Shown: positions 10,063-19,136, counted from the first letter of the stretch. The stretch is 64,000 bases of DNA from Candidatus Sulfuritelmatomonas gaucii (GCA_900290245.1 OKRB01000078.1:94827-158826), one strand, 5' to 3'. The notes: a model not told the origin generated them from the sequence alone. Made by a program: numbers and translations.

Positions 10063-11400
10063 TTACTCCGCAGTCTGCAGGTTGGGCCGTCCTTTTCTGA
10101 CCGGATGAGGTGTCGGGAGGAACACGGGTTGAGATTGCTCTGCAACAATGACCTTGCCTGCATTCTTGCCCGCATACATACGAAGATCGGCCGCGATGCA
10201 AAGGGCTTCCGCGTTGGGAGCATCATCAGGGAAAACGGCGATTCCGACGCTGGCGCCGACGTGCACGCTATGCCCGTCTACTTCAAAGGGATTGTTGAGG
10301 AGATCGGTTAGCAGCTTTGCAACTCGCAGAGCATCCGCGCGGGTCATGGGCTCTTCCAGGATCACGGAAAACTCATCACCGCCAGTTCGTGCCACGGTGT
10401 CGGAGCGGCGTACCCGTCCTGTGAAAAGTTCGCCCACATGCTTGAGCAGTTCATCGCCGACATGATGGCCCACGGTGTCGTTCACTTGTTTGAAGTCGTC
10501 CAGGTCAACAAGCATCAGTGCCACTTGCGATCCGGTGCGGCGGGCGCGGGTCAGTGCGCTATTCAGGCGGTCCTGAAACAGGCGGCGATTGGGAAGACCG
10601 GTTAATTCGTCGTGCAGGGCCAGATACTTGGATTCTTCTATCTGGTTTTCGAGAAGCAGGAGGATCATACCCACAGCGACGACGTACTTGGGGAGGTTCC
10701 AAACCTCATTTTCAAGATGAAGGTTCGGGAAGGCTGTCTGGAACCAGGGACCTACGACAAAAACCGCGGCCCACGCAAAGAAGCCCGCAATGGTGATGAA
10801 GGCTCCCGCCGTGGCGCGCCGGTAAGCATACCAGAAGTGAATGGAGCAGCCGAGATAGACGGTAAAGAAGATGGCGTTCAATGCGAGCGCTGCTCCGTTA
10901 CCAGGCCGCCGCTCAACGATCAAAAGGAAGACGGAAAGAGAGCAGTAGAGGCCGACGATCCACCAGCGCAGCGGATGGGTGAATCCCGAGAGGGTAAGCA
11001 GAGCGATGGCCAGCGGCAGGGCGCCGAAGAGAATCGCTGCCGGCGCCAGGGCCCAGGATGCAACTGGATCGATGACCAGAAGACCCAAATAGAGAGTATT
11101 GGTGCCGAGCAGGACAAGAAGCATCCACCGGCTTGAGGTTCGCTGGCGAAATGGCACCGCAGCCCACATGAAAAGCACCCCGGCGCAAGCAAGCGTTGCA
11201 AGCCCAACAAAAGAGGCGATTTCAGTCCAGGGGCTGGGAGCCGGCAGAAAAAGAAATGCGGCAAAATGGAGCATGATCATGACCCAGCCAAGGAGCCAAA
11301 GGCCTGACAACGCACTTTGCCCGCGCCGCGCTACGGATGCGAATGCGGCGGTGAGGAAAGCGACGGCTGCTATGTCGGGAAGCTTGCTCCAATCAACCAA
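10063..11400 (-). CDS. Membrane-anchored diguanylate cyclase (GGDEF domain)
   Basis: Multiple N-terminal TM helices; GLPNRRLFQDRL ... RRSDTVARTGGDEFSVILEEP. Intact GGDEF signature and an RxxD I-site (RRSD) five residues before it. Confidence 0.93.
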   Translation of the reverse strand: MVDWSKLPDIAAVAFLTAAFASVARRGQSALSGLWLLGWVMIMLHFAAFLFLPAPSPWTEIASFVGLATLACAGVLFMWAAVPFRQRTSSRWMLLVLLGTNTLYLGLLVIDPVASWALAPAAILFGALPLAIALLTLSGFTHPLRWWIVGLYCSLSVFLLIVERRPGNGAALALNAIFFTVYLGCSIHFWYAYRRATAGAFITIAGFFAWAAVFVVGPWFQTAFPNLHLENEVWNLPKYVVAVGMILLLLENQIEESKYLALHDELTGLPNRRLFQDRLNSALTRARRTGSQVALMLVDLDDFKQVNDTVGHHVGDELLKHVGELFTGRVRRSDTVARTGGDEFSVILEEPMTRADALRVAKLLTDLLNNPFEVDGHSVHVGASVGIAVFPDDAPNAEALCIAADLRMYAGKNAGKVIVAEQSQPVFLPTPHPVRKGRPNLQTAE

Positions 11401-11900
11401 GGCGCACCTGAAGACTGCATTTCAAATATCAGAACGCTGCAATACGTGCTAAAGATAGGATCGGTTATTTTTGGAAAACTGCGATAGCGCTTTAGTTGAA
11501 TGCGCTTTAGCGCTAGATTACACCAAAGTAACTTAAAGATCTCGACGCACTATGTTAGTTGTCTGCGAATTTTGCGTGGTTCTCTTCTTGCTGGGGGAGA
11601 AAATTTAGAGCTTTCGAGAGAGTGGATGCGGTTTTGGGAGGAGAGGGTTGCCGGGCGGGGCATTAGGGCGGCGGATGCAGTCGCGTCGATCATGCGCCAT
11701 CGGCCATCTGGTTTTACGCACTCCACTTTTTCTGTACCGACCATCACAGGCCAGCGTTCACTTACCCACATTGGCACTCAGTTTCCCGCCGAACCCAATC
11801 ATGCAATCGCTTCTTCGTTTTTTTTCTCATGCCCATTGAGTTCCTTTTCGCTAAGCGGGAAGGTGGAGATGCGCGCGCTTTAGAAACTCCTAAGCGATGC

Positions 11901-11924
11901 GCCCCGGCGGGAAAAGGCCGGGGC
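11901..11924. other. GC-rich hairpin upstream of response regulator
   Basis: gccccggc-gggaaaag-gccggggc, 8-bp perfect stem. Confidence 0.5.
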
Positions 11925-11984
11925 TCCTCTTAAGGACATGCTGCCTCGGGCGTTGTGTGGGGCAGGCAAAAGAGAAAGGGACTC

Positions 11985-12737
11985 ATGAGATTGCTCATAG
12001 CCGAAGACGACAGGGCGCTCGGCCAGTTTTTGAGCCGCGGCCTGGAGGCCGACGGGCATAGGGTTCGTCTGGCATGTGATGGCGACGCCGCAGTGGAGGC
12101 CTTTCGGCAGGAGATGCCGGACTTGACGATTCTCGATCTAAATATGCCAGTGAAAGACGGCGAGCAGGTGCTGGTCGAACTGCGCGCGCTCGATGCCGAT
12201 CTGCCGGTCCTGGTGCTCACCGCGCGCCAGGAGGTGGACACACGGGTGCGCTGTCTCGATCGGGGAGCGGACGATCTGATGATCAAACCCTTCAGCCTGC
12301 ACGAGCTGCGTGCGCGCTGCAGGGCCCTGCTGAGGCGGAAGAGAGAGACGCGGCTTCAATTGCGCATCGCGGACCTGGAACTGGACCGGCTCGACCACAG
12401 CGCGCGGCGCGCCGGACGCAAGATCGATCTGACGAACAAGGAATTTGCCTTACTGGAGTTTCTGCTGCTGAACCGCGGCCAATGCGTTTCGCGGATTGAG
12501 CTGCTCGACTCGGTGTGGAACCTGGAGCCGGCGCAGACCACCAACATCGTGGATGTGTATGTGAACTATCTTCGGCGCAAGATTGCCGACCCGGCGCCGG
12601 GGCGCCTCATCCGCACCGTGCGCGGACGGGGATACATCGTTCCATTGGAGAGCGAACTGAATCTGAACGCGCCCAACGGTGTGGTGGCAATGCATTCAGA
12701 GGAAGTCAGCGCGGGCGCGGCGGTCGCCGCAAATTAG
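11985..12737 (+). CDS. OmpR/PhoB-family response regulator
   Basis: Receiver MRLLIAEDDRALGQFLSRGLEADGHRVRLACDGDAAVEAF...LTILDLNMPVKDGE...LTAR...KPF plus winged-helix DNA-binding domain (VDVYVNYLRRKI...LIRTVRGRGYIV). Confidence 0.92.
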   Translation: MRLLIAEDDRALGQFLSRGLEADGHRVRLACDGDAAVEAFRQEMPDLTILDLNMPVKDGEQVLVELRALDADLPVLVLTARQEVDTRVRCLDRGADDLMIKPFSLHELRARCRALLRRKRETRLQLRIADLELDRLDHSARRAGRKIDLTNKEFALLEFLLLNRGQCVSRIELLDSVWNLEPAQTTNIVDVYVNYLRRKIADPAPGRLIRTVRGRGYIVPLESELNLNAPNGVVAMHSEEVSAGAAVAAN

Positions 12738-12779
12738 TGCCCGCATTGGAGTGGTTGATTGTTCGTCAGGAGGCATGAC

Positions 12780-13291
12780 ATGCAGGCGTTCCCGGTTCCA
12801 GTTCTTCCATCGCATCCACGCATGAAGCCGCGCACTGCGCTCGTGGCCAGCGCCGACCGCAGCTTTCGGCAACGGCTTACCCACGTTCTTTGCGGTTTGC
12901 GCTGGCAGGTTCGCGAGGCCGAAGGCGGTGCGCAGGCATGGGCCGAGGCCGAAGCGGCCGTTCCCGAGGCGATGATCCTCGATGCGTGGCTGCCGGATCT
13001 TGAGCTGAACGAGTTTGTGCGCGACTTCCGGGGAAGCTTTCCCGGCGTGGATCTGGTGACCGCAGCGGGATCAGGCGCCGAGGACGGCTCACGCGGGCCG
13101 CACCGGCAGGAGCTGCTTTATGCGTTGCGCCAGTCGCAGGAAGTCGATACGGCCGCATGGGACGCGACTCCGGCCTCTGCCCCCACGTGCGCATCGCCTG
13201 CGTCGCCCAAGGAGGGCCTACGGTCGGAATTTCGCTCTCCAGCTGCGGCGATTACCGCGCCGAAAGAAGCGTTATCCCTTCTCCGCACCGA
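12780..13291 (+). pseudogene. N-terminal remnant of a receiver-domain regulator (possibly the sigma-54-dependent activator of a flagellar cluster), truncated
   Basis: MKPRTALVASADRSFRQRLTHVLCGLRWQVREAEGGAQAWAEAEAAVPEAMILDAWLPDLEL is receiver-like; no output domain follows. ORF continues into unrelated frame over flgE-like sequence and stops at 13409. Confidence 0.6.
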
Positions 13292-13663
13292 AGCGGATAT
13301 GCCAGCGGTCAGTATTCAAGTTTCGCGATCGGCTCCGACGGGACGGTCACGATTACTTATTCGAATGGACAGAAGCAGAATGTGGGTCAATTGGCGCTCG
13401 GCAATGTGACCAATCTCCAGGGCCTGGAATTGATGGGCAACGGAAACTATACAACTACGCGGGCGAGCGGGCCGATCTCGTTCGGGGCCTCGGGCACGTC
13501 AGGCCTGGCGACTTTGCAGGACGATGCGCTGGAGGCATCGAACGTGAACATCTCGACGGAGTTTTCCGATCTGATCATTGCGCAGAGAGCGTTCGAGGCG
13601 AATGCCAAGTCGGTGGCCACATTCGACACGGTTACGCAGGACACGATCAACATGGTGCACTAA
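13292..13663 (+). pseudogene. flgE: C-terminal fragment of flagellar hook protein FlgE
   Basis: Frame +2 reads SGYASGQYSSFAIGSDGTVTITYSNGQKQNVGQLALGNVTNLQGLELMGNGNYTTTRASG...GLATLQDDALEASNVNISTEFSDLIIAQRAFEANAKSVATFDTVTQDTINMVH*, the canonical FlgE C-terminus, with no FlgE N-terminus upstream. Confidence 0.85.
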
Positions 13664-13676
13664 ATCGTGCACTGAG

Positions 13677-14159
13677 CTAGGTTGCGTTTCCCGCAGCGGG
13701 GCGGTCTTCGGGCCGTCCATGCTTTCTTGACTCCGTCGGCACTTCGATGAAGAGTCCTTTGGCATGGGCCAGCAGCTTGTCTTCCGCATTCAGAATGCGG
13801 GCTTCGACCCAGACCTTGCGCTCCTCGGCACGAAGGATTCGGCCCTCAATGCGGAGGGGAGCGCCGCTGGGAACCGGGCGGAGATACTCGATCTCCATCT
13901 TGCGCGTCATCGATCGCCTGCCCGTTGTACGCACTGCTTTGCTCATGGCTTCATCCAGCAGCGTGGCAATAATTCCGCCATGCAGGTAGCCGGGATGGCC
14001 TTCAAAAGTATCGGCGACGACAGGCAGGCTCACGACCGACCCATCGGGCGCAAGAAAGAACTCGAGGTGGAGACCGGTTGGGTTGGCAGGGCCGCAGCCG
14101 AAGCAGCGGTTGCTGGCTGCGTGGGCAAAGGGAGTGAGATGTTCTTCGTGTCGAGTCAT
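13677..14159 (-). CDS. PaaI-family (hotdog) thioesterase
   Basis: CFGCGPANPTGLHLEFFLAPDG...GHPGYLHGGIIATLLDEAMSKAV hotdog signature. Confidence 0.85.
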   Translation of the reverse strand: MTRHEEHLTPFAHAASNRCFGCGPANPTGLHLEFFLAPDGSVVSLPVVADTFEGHPGYLHGGIIATLLDEAMSKAVRTTGRRSMTRKMEIEYLRPVPSGAPLRIEGRILRAEERKVWVEARILNAEDKLLAHAKGLFIEVPTESRKHGRPEDRPAAGNAT

Positions 14160-15160
14160 GCCGGCCTCACGGATGAAAAAGAGCCATCGAGCGCAGCGAG
14201 AAACATTTCGCGGTCGACATTTCCGCCAGTTAGAAGGATGCCGACGCGTTTGCCGCGCAGCGCACCTTTCTCCTTGAGCGCCGCGGCCAGCGCGGCCGCA
14301 CCGGCACCCTCGGCGATGTTGTGGGTGTCCTCGTAGTAAATGCGCATCGCAACGGCAATTTCGCTCTCAGAGATTTCGACAATACGGGCGACATGATTCC
14401 AGATGATTTTAAGTGCCTCAGGGCTCGGCCTGCGGCATGCCAGGCCGTCTGCAATGACCGACTGAGCCGGCGCCTCGGTGAGCCTGCGCTCCCTGAAGCT
14501 GATAGCGCTGGCAGGCGATGCAGCGGCTGTGACGCCCACGATCTCGGTGGAGAGATGCAGAGCGTCGCGCGCTGCGGCCATTCCGCAGATCGATGAGCCC
14601 ATGCCGATTGGAGCATAGACGATATCGAGGTTGGGCGCGCCCACAAACAGCTCGAGCGCGCAGGTGGCTGTGCCCCACACCAAGCGCTCGTGAAACGATT
14701 CGAACATGACGAAGCCGCGCTTCTGGGCCAGGGCCCGCGCAAATTCGAGAGAATCCTGGAAATCCGGTCCATGCTCGACCAGTTCCACGCACTGAGCCAG
14801 CATGCCGCGGTTCTTCTCGGCGCTGTTGCCATGAGGCACGACGATGACAGCCTTCATTCCCAGAAGGCGCGCGGCCATGCCGCCGCCCAGGCCGAAGTTG
14901 CCGCGCGTCGCCGCCACCACGCCGGCCAAATCAGGATGCGTTTGCTTCAGCCACGATGCATAGACAAGTGCTCCGCGCAATTTGAATGCACCCACCGGCG
15001 TGTGGTTTTCATGCTTGATCCACGCCTCAGTTTCCAGTCGCTGGTTAATCAGCGGCCAACTGTATTGCGGCGTGGCCGGCATATAGCAATAGATCAGGTC
15101 CTGCGCGGAGCGGATTTGATCGAGCGATGGAAGCGCCATGAAACCAGCATACCGGCTCAC
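14156..15160 (-). CDS. PLP-dependent threonine/serine dehydratase family protein
   Basis: IKHENHTPVGAFKLRGA (PLP lysine), ATRGNFGLGGGMAARLLG, GAGAAALAAAL; 4-bp overlap with downstream thioesterase. Confidence 0.85.
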   Translation of the reverse strand: MSRYAGFMALPSLDQIRSAQDLIYCYMPATPQYSWPLINQRLETEAWIKHENHTPVGAFKLRGALVYASWLKQTHPDLAGVVAATRGNFGLGGGMAARLLGMKAVIVVPHGNSAEKNRGMLAQCVELVEHGPDFQDSLEFARALAQKRGFVMFESFHERLVWGTATCALELFVGAPNLDIVYAPIGMGSSICGMAAARDALHLSTEIVGVTAAASPASAISFRERRLTEAPAQSVIADGLACRRPSPEALKIIWNHVARIVEISESEIAVAMRIYYEDTHNIAEGAGAAALAAALKEKGALRGKRVGILLTGGNVDREMFLAALDGSFSSVRPA

Positions 15161-15283
15161 ATTGCGGAAATGCCGCAGGTGAAACCGCCATTTTGCGATA
15201 CGGTTCCCGGCGACTTGACCTCGCGAACCGCGCCCCCTCAGACTGAAGAAGCGGGTTGCGGAAAGGCGTCCGCTGATTTCGGG

Positions 15284-15739
15284 TTGCTATTGCGGGGCCT
15301 CCCGGAGGATTTCCCCATTTCAATTCAAGAGTGCCGCGAATGCCTGGCGCGCCGCGGAAGAGAATCCCGAGATACGAATAGATGTGTTGCCATTTGGGCA
15401 GGAATCATTGGTTGCCTGGCGATTGGTTTCACTGGCTGCAGGAAGGCGCCGAATCTGACGCCGGAGCAGGCTGAAGGAAAGCACGTGTACGACGCCGGTT
15501 GCGCTCATTGCCATGAGGAGAACGATCTGCACCTGAAGAAAGTGCCGCCGAATCTGCATGGCCTCTTCAACCATAAGGTGCTGCCGGACGGTGAGCCGGC
15601 GACAGATGGCGAGGTTGGGCATTTATTGATGACGGGCAAGGGAATGATGCCGTCGTTTGCATACCAGCTAACCAAAGAGCAGATGGATGCGCTGCTGGCA
15701 TATTTGCATACGGGGATGCGGGATGAACAAAGTCCTTAG
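15284..15739 (+). CDS. Small c-type cytochrome (lipoprotein-like); start uncertain
   Basis: WAGIIGCLAIGFTGC lipobox-like; CAHCH heme-binding motif; GMMPSFAYQLTKEQMDALLAYLHT. No ATG/GTG start in frame near the signal peptide; TTG 15284 or 15290 possible. Confidence 0.65.
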   Translation: MLLRGLPEDFPISIQECRECLARRGRESRDTNRCVAIWAGIIGCLAIGFTGCRKAPNLTPEQAEGKHVYDAGCAHCHEENDLHLKKVPPNLHGLFNHKVLPDGEPATDGEVGHLLMTGKGMMPSFAYQLTKEQMDALLAYLHTGMRDEQSP

Positions 15740-15754
15740 GAGGGAGAAAACAAC

Positions 15755-16396
15755 ATGAAGATCGGAGTTCTCGGTTCGGGCGACGTAGCCCAGACACTCG
15801 CAGCCGGGTTGATCAAGCATGGCCACCAGGTCATGCTCGGGACGCGCGACGCTGCAAAGCTGGAAAAGTGGCGCGGGGCGAATCCGAAGGCGCAGATCGG
15901 CTCCACAAAAGACGCGGCGGCGTTTGGCGAAGCCGTGGTGCTGGCCGTTAAAGGATCGGCTGCGGCCGACGTATTGCGCGCTGCGGGCGCCGGCAACCTG
16001 GACGGCAAACTGGTGATGGATGCTTGCAACCCAATCGCCGATGCGCCGCCCGTCAATGGCGTTCTCAGGTTCTTCACCACGCTGGAGGAATCGCTGATGG
16101 ACCGGCTCCAGCGCGAATTCCCCAAGGCGCACCTGGTGAAGGTGTTTAGCTCTGTCGGAGCTCCACGAATGGTGAATCCCCAGTTCAAGAGTGGCAAGCC
16201 GACCATGTTTATCTGCGGCAACGATGACGGCGCAAAGGCCGAAGTTGCGCAGATCCTGGAGCAGTTCGGCTGGGAAGTTGCCGACATGGGAAAAGTGGAA
16301 GCGGCGCGCGCCATTGAGCCTCTGTGCATCTTGTGGTGCATTCTCGGATTCACGAAAAATGAATGGACGCACGCCTTCAAATTGCTCCACGAGTAG
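15755..16396 (+). CDS. NADPH-dependent F420 reductase-like / dinucleotide-binding protein
   Basis: MKIGVLGSGDVAQTLAAGLIKHGHQVMLGTRD Rossmann fold; VLRFFTTLEESLMDRLQREFPKAHLVKVFSSVG. Confidence 0.8.
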   Translation: MKIGVLGSGDVAQTLAAGLIKHGHQVMLGTRDAAKLEKWRGANPKAQIGSTKDAAAFGEAVVLAVKGSAAADVLRAAGAGNLDGKLVMDACNPIADAPPVNGVLRFFTTLEESLMDRLQREFPKAHLVKVFSSVGAPRMVNPQFKSGKPTMFICGNDDGAKAEVAQILEQFGWEVADMGKVEAARAIEPLCILWCILGFTKNEWTHAFKLLHE

Positions 16397-16485
16397 CCGC
16401 GCGCCAGGCGCGCTGGAATTCAAGCACGATGCGCGCGTTTAGGCTTAGAGCGGCCGAAAAAGCATTCGCCGTATACTGGGGGTCT

Positions 16486-17805
16486 ATGGCAACCGACAAA
16501 ACATTTTATTTAGAAACCTTCGGCTGCCAGATGAACGCCCATGACTCCGAAAAGGTCATCGGCACGCTCGAGCAGCAGGGCTACCGGCAGGTGGAGTCGG
16601 AAGAAGAAGCGGGCCTCATCCTCTACAACACATGCTCGATCCGCGACAAGGCGGAACAGAAGGTCTTCAATCGCCTGAACGACTACAAGAAGCTGCACAA
16701 GCAAGGGAAGCGCTTCGGCGTTCTCGGCTGCGTGGCGCAGCAGGAAGGCGAGAAGATCTTCGAGCGCGCGCCGTATGTGTCTCTCGTCTCGGGGTCGGCA
16801 TCATACCGGAAATTGCCGGAGATGCTGACGCGGTTGGAAGCAGGCGAAGGACGCATCACCGGGCTCGATGACCGGCAGACAGATGAGACCTTCGAAACCG
16901 AGTTCACGGCGCGGCAGAATCAGTACCGCGGATACATCACGATCATTGAAGGTTGCGACAAGTTCTGCTCCTATTGCGTGGTGCCATACACGCGTGGCAA
17001 GGAGCGCAGCAGGACTTCGACATCCGTTCTGCATGAAGCGAGGCGCATTGCCGACCTGGGCTACACCGAGATTCAGTTGCTGGGCCAGAACGTGAACAGC
17101 TACCGCGATCCGGAAGGGAAGATGAGCTTCGCGGAGTTGCTGGCGGCGGTGGGTGAGGTGGCCGGCATCCGGCGTGTGCGCTTCACGACCAGCCACCCGC
17201 GCGATTTTACGCGCGACATTGTGGACGCGATTGACCGCGTCCCCACGCTGTGCGATCACGTGCATTTGCCGGTGCAATCGGGTTCGGCGCGGATCCTGAA
17301 AGCGATGGCGCGCGAGTACTCGCCGGAGTGGTATCTGGAGCGGGTGGCGTGGATCAAAGCATCGCGGCGGCAGATCTCGATTTCGACCGATATCATTGTT
17401 GGATTTCCCGGAGAAACCGAGGACGATTTTATCCAGACGATGGACCTGCTGGCCGAAGTCGAATACGATTGCGTTTTCGCATTCAAGTACTCCGCGCGGC
17501 CCAATACGCCTGCACTGGTGATGATCGATTCCATACCCGAAGCGGAAACGGCGAAACGCTTGCAGGCATTGCTCGACCGCCAGCGAGAGATTCAAAGAGT
17601 GAATTATTCGAAACAGATCGGTGAGATCATTGAGGTAATGGTGGAGGGGACGAATCCCGCGCGCGGGCAGATCGCGGGAAGGAGCAGCCAGAACAAGCCC
17701 GTCAACTTTACGAGCCCGCATCCCATCGCGCCGGCGCCGGGAAGTTACTTGCGGGTGATGATTACGGGAGCTTATCCAAACAGCCTGGTCGGTGAGAGTG
17801 TATAA
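16486..17805 (+). CDS. miaB: tRNA-2-methylthio-N6-dimethylallyladenosine synthase
   Basis: FYLETFGCQMNAHDSEKV, radical-SAM GCDKFCSYCVVPYTRGKERSR, LLGQNVNSY, TRAM domain. Confidence 0.96.
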   Translation: MATDKTFYLETFGCQMNAHDSEKVIGTLEQQGYRQVESEEEAGLILYNTCSIRDKAEQKVFNRLNDYKKLHKQGKRFGVLGCVAQQEGEKIFERAPYVSLVSGSASYRKLPEMLTRLEAGEGRITGLDDRQTDETFETEFTARQNQYRGYITIIEGCDKFCSYCVVPYTRGKERSRTSTSVLHEARRIADLGYTEIQLLGQNVNSYRDPEGKMSFAELLAAVGEVAGIRRVRFTTSHPRDFTRDIVDAIDRVPTLCDHVHLPVQSGSARILKAMAREYSPEWYLERVAWIKASRRQISISTDIIVGFPGETEDDFIQTMDLLAEVEYDCVFAFKYSARPNTPALVMIDSIPEAETAKRLQALLDRQREIQRVNYSKQIGEIIEVMVEGTNPARGQIAGRSSQNKPVNFTSPHPIAPAPGSYLRVMITGAYPNSLVGESV

Positions 17806-17840
17806 GAACAGAGATCAGAGAACAGAGATCAGGGAACTGA
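17806..17840. repeat. Heptameric tandem repeat (GAACAGA/GATCAGR)
   Basis: GAACAGA-GATCAGA-GAACAGA-GATCAGG-GAACTGA directly after the miaB stop. Confidence 0.8.
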
Positions 17841-17861
17841 AGTGGGGCGTCAAGAAAAGTA

Positions 17862-18344
17862 ATGCGATCGTGCAAAGCCGGGGTGAGAGGCGCGTCAAAA
17901 GAAGACATGCCGATCGTGGTCCTGAAGGATGTGAAATCCGAAGCGGTGATGCCGATTTGGGTGGGGATCTTCGAAGCGAACGCGATTGCATTGGAGATTG
18001 AGAAAACCCCGCCCTCGCGCCCGATGACCCATGACCTGGCTCGAAACCTGCTGCGACACTTGAATGGTGAGTTGGAACGCGTTGTTATAACAGAGCTTAA
18101 AGACGATACATTCTATGCAGTCCTGTGGTTGCGGCAGGGAAATGAGCAGCTTGCGGTGGATGCACGCCCCTCTGATGCGATTGCGCTCGCGCTTCGCGCC
18201 GATTGCCCGATCTTCGTGGCAGAAAAGGTGATGGATAGCGCGAAACTCAATACTTCAGGTCCGCCGGAAGGCCCCACGGCGGAACAACTGCGTGGCTGGC
18301 TCGAAGGACTCAATGACGAGGACCTGGGCCGCTACAAGATGTAA
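17862..18344 (+). CDS. Bifunctional nuclease family protein (BFN/DUF151)
   Basis: MPIVVLKDVKSEAVMPIWVGIFEANAIALEIEKTPPSRPMTHDL...VVITELKDDTFYAVLWL...VDARPSDAIALALRADCPIFVAE...LNDEDLGRYKM. Confidence 0.88.
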   Translation: MRSCKAGVRGASKEDMPIVVLKDVKSEAVMPIWVGIFEANAIALEIEKTPPSRPMTHDLARNLLRHLNGELERVVITELKDDTFYAVLWLRQGNEQLAVDARPSDAIALALRADCPIFVAEKVMDSAKLNTSGPPEGPTAEQLRGWLEGLNDEDLGRYKM

Positions 18345-19048
18345 TCCAACCAGAGATTCCAGAATTGTCCTGCCGCTTGAGCCAATGCGGGGGCGTATCT
18401 GTGCGCGTTGGCGCGGAGCTGCGGCACCGAGATGCCTTTCTCCCGCAACTCGCAGGCGTGGCCGACATACCATTGCTCAAGGCCCAGTTCGGTGACCTCT
18501 GGGTGGAACTTAAGGGCGAGGGCGTGCCTACCCACTGCGAATGCCTGATTTTCATAGAGCTCGGTGCGAGCAAGATGGAGAGCTCCAGCGGGGAGGTCGA
18601 AGGTGTCGCCGTGCCAATGGAACACATGGAGATCCCGGACGAGGAGCGGGGCAAACCAGGCGGAGGCTGGTTGAGAGCCGGGCTGGATCGGGAACCAGCC
18701 GATTTCCGAGCCGTTAGACCCGGGGTAGACTCTTGCACCGAGAGCCGCGACCATGAGCTGGGCTCCAAGGCAGATGCCCAGAGTCGGCCTGTGCGCAGAG
18801 AGGCGCCGGCGAAGAGATTCGATTTCTGCGGCCACGTAAGGGTAATCGCCGGCGTCATAAACGCCGATGGGTCCGCCCATGACGACGAGCAGATCGGAGT
18901 GCTCGGCCTGCGGCAGGGGAAAACGCGCAGTCGCCAGGTCGACGGTCTCGATCGCAAAGCCGCGCCGGTCCAGTACTGGCCGCAACGAACCGAGATCCTC
19001 GAAGGGAAGGTGGGTGAAAACGACAGCCTTTAGGGCATGGACCGGCAT
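18332..19048 (-). CDS. Glutamine amidotransferase class I (GMP synthase-like)
   Basis: VVMGGPIGVYD...PTLGICLGAQLMVAALGARVYPG; HWHGDTFDLP; KFHPEV. Cys-His-Glu residues present. Confidence 0.87.
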   Translation of the reverse strand: MPVHALKAVVFTHLPFEDLGSLRPVLDRRGFAIETVDLATARFPLPQAEHSDLLVVMGGPIGVYDAGDYPYVAAEIESLRRRLSAHRPTLGICLGAQLMVAALGARVYPGSNGSEIGWFPIQPGSQPASAWFAPLLVRDLHVFHWHGDTFDLPAGALHLARTELYENQAFAVGRHALALKFHPEVTELGLEQWYVGHACELREKGISVPQLRANAHRYAPALAQAAGQFWNLWLDYIL

Positions 19049-19136
19049 AGATTCAGGCCACCTGAGCGGTCGGGCAGCTTTAGTTAACAGAATATCTGTT
19101 ATCAGACGTGCGGTATCTCGCGGCAGATAGGGGCCT

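Noticed and set aside
11500-11883. 127-aa plus-strand ORF in the long intergenic region before the OmpR-type regulator
   Set aside because: No domain-like sequence and no convincing SD; likely non-coding.
14690-15283. N-terminal two-thirds of the 349-aa ORF containing the cytochrome
   Set aside because: Antisense to the dehydratase gene and not protein-like; only the C-terminal cytochrome part is supported.
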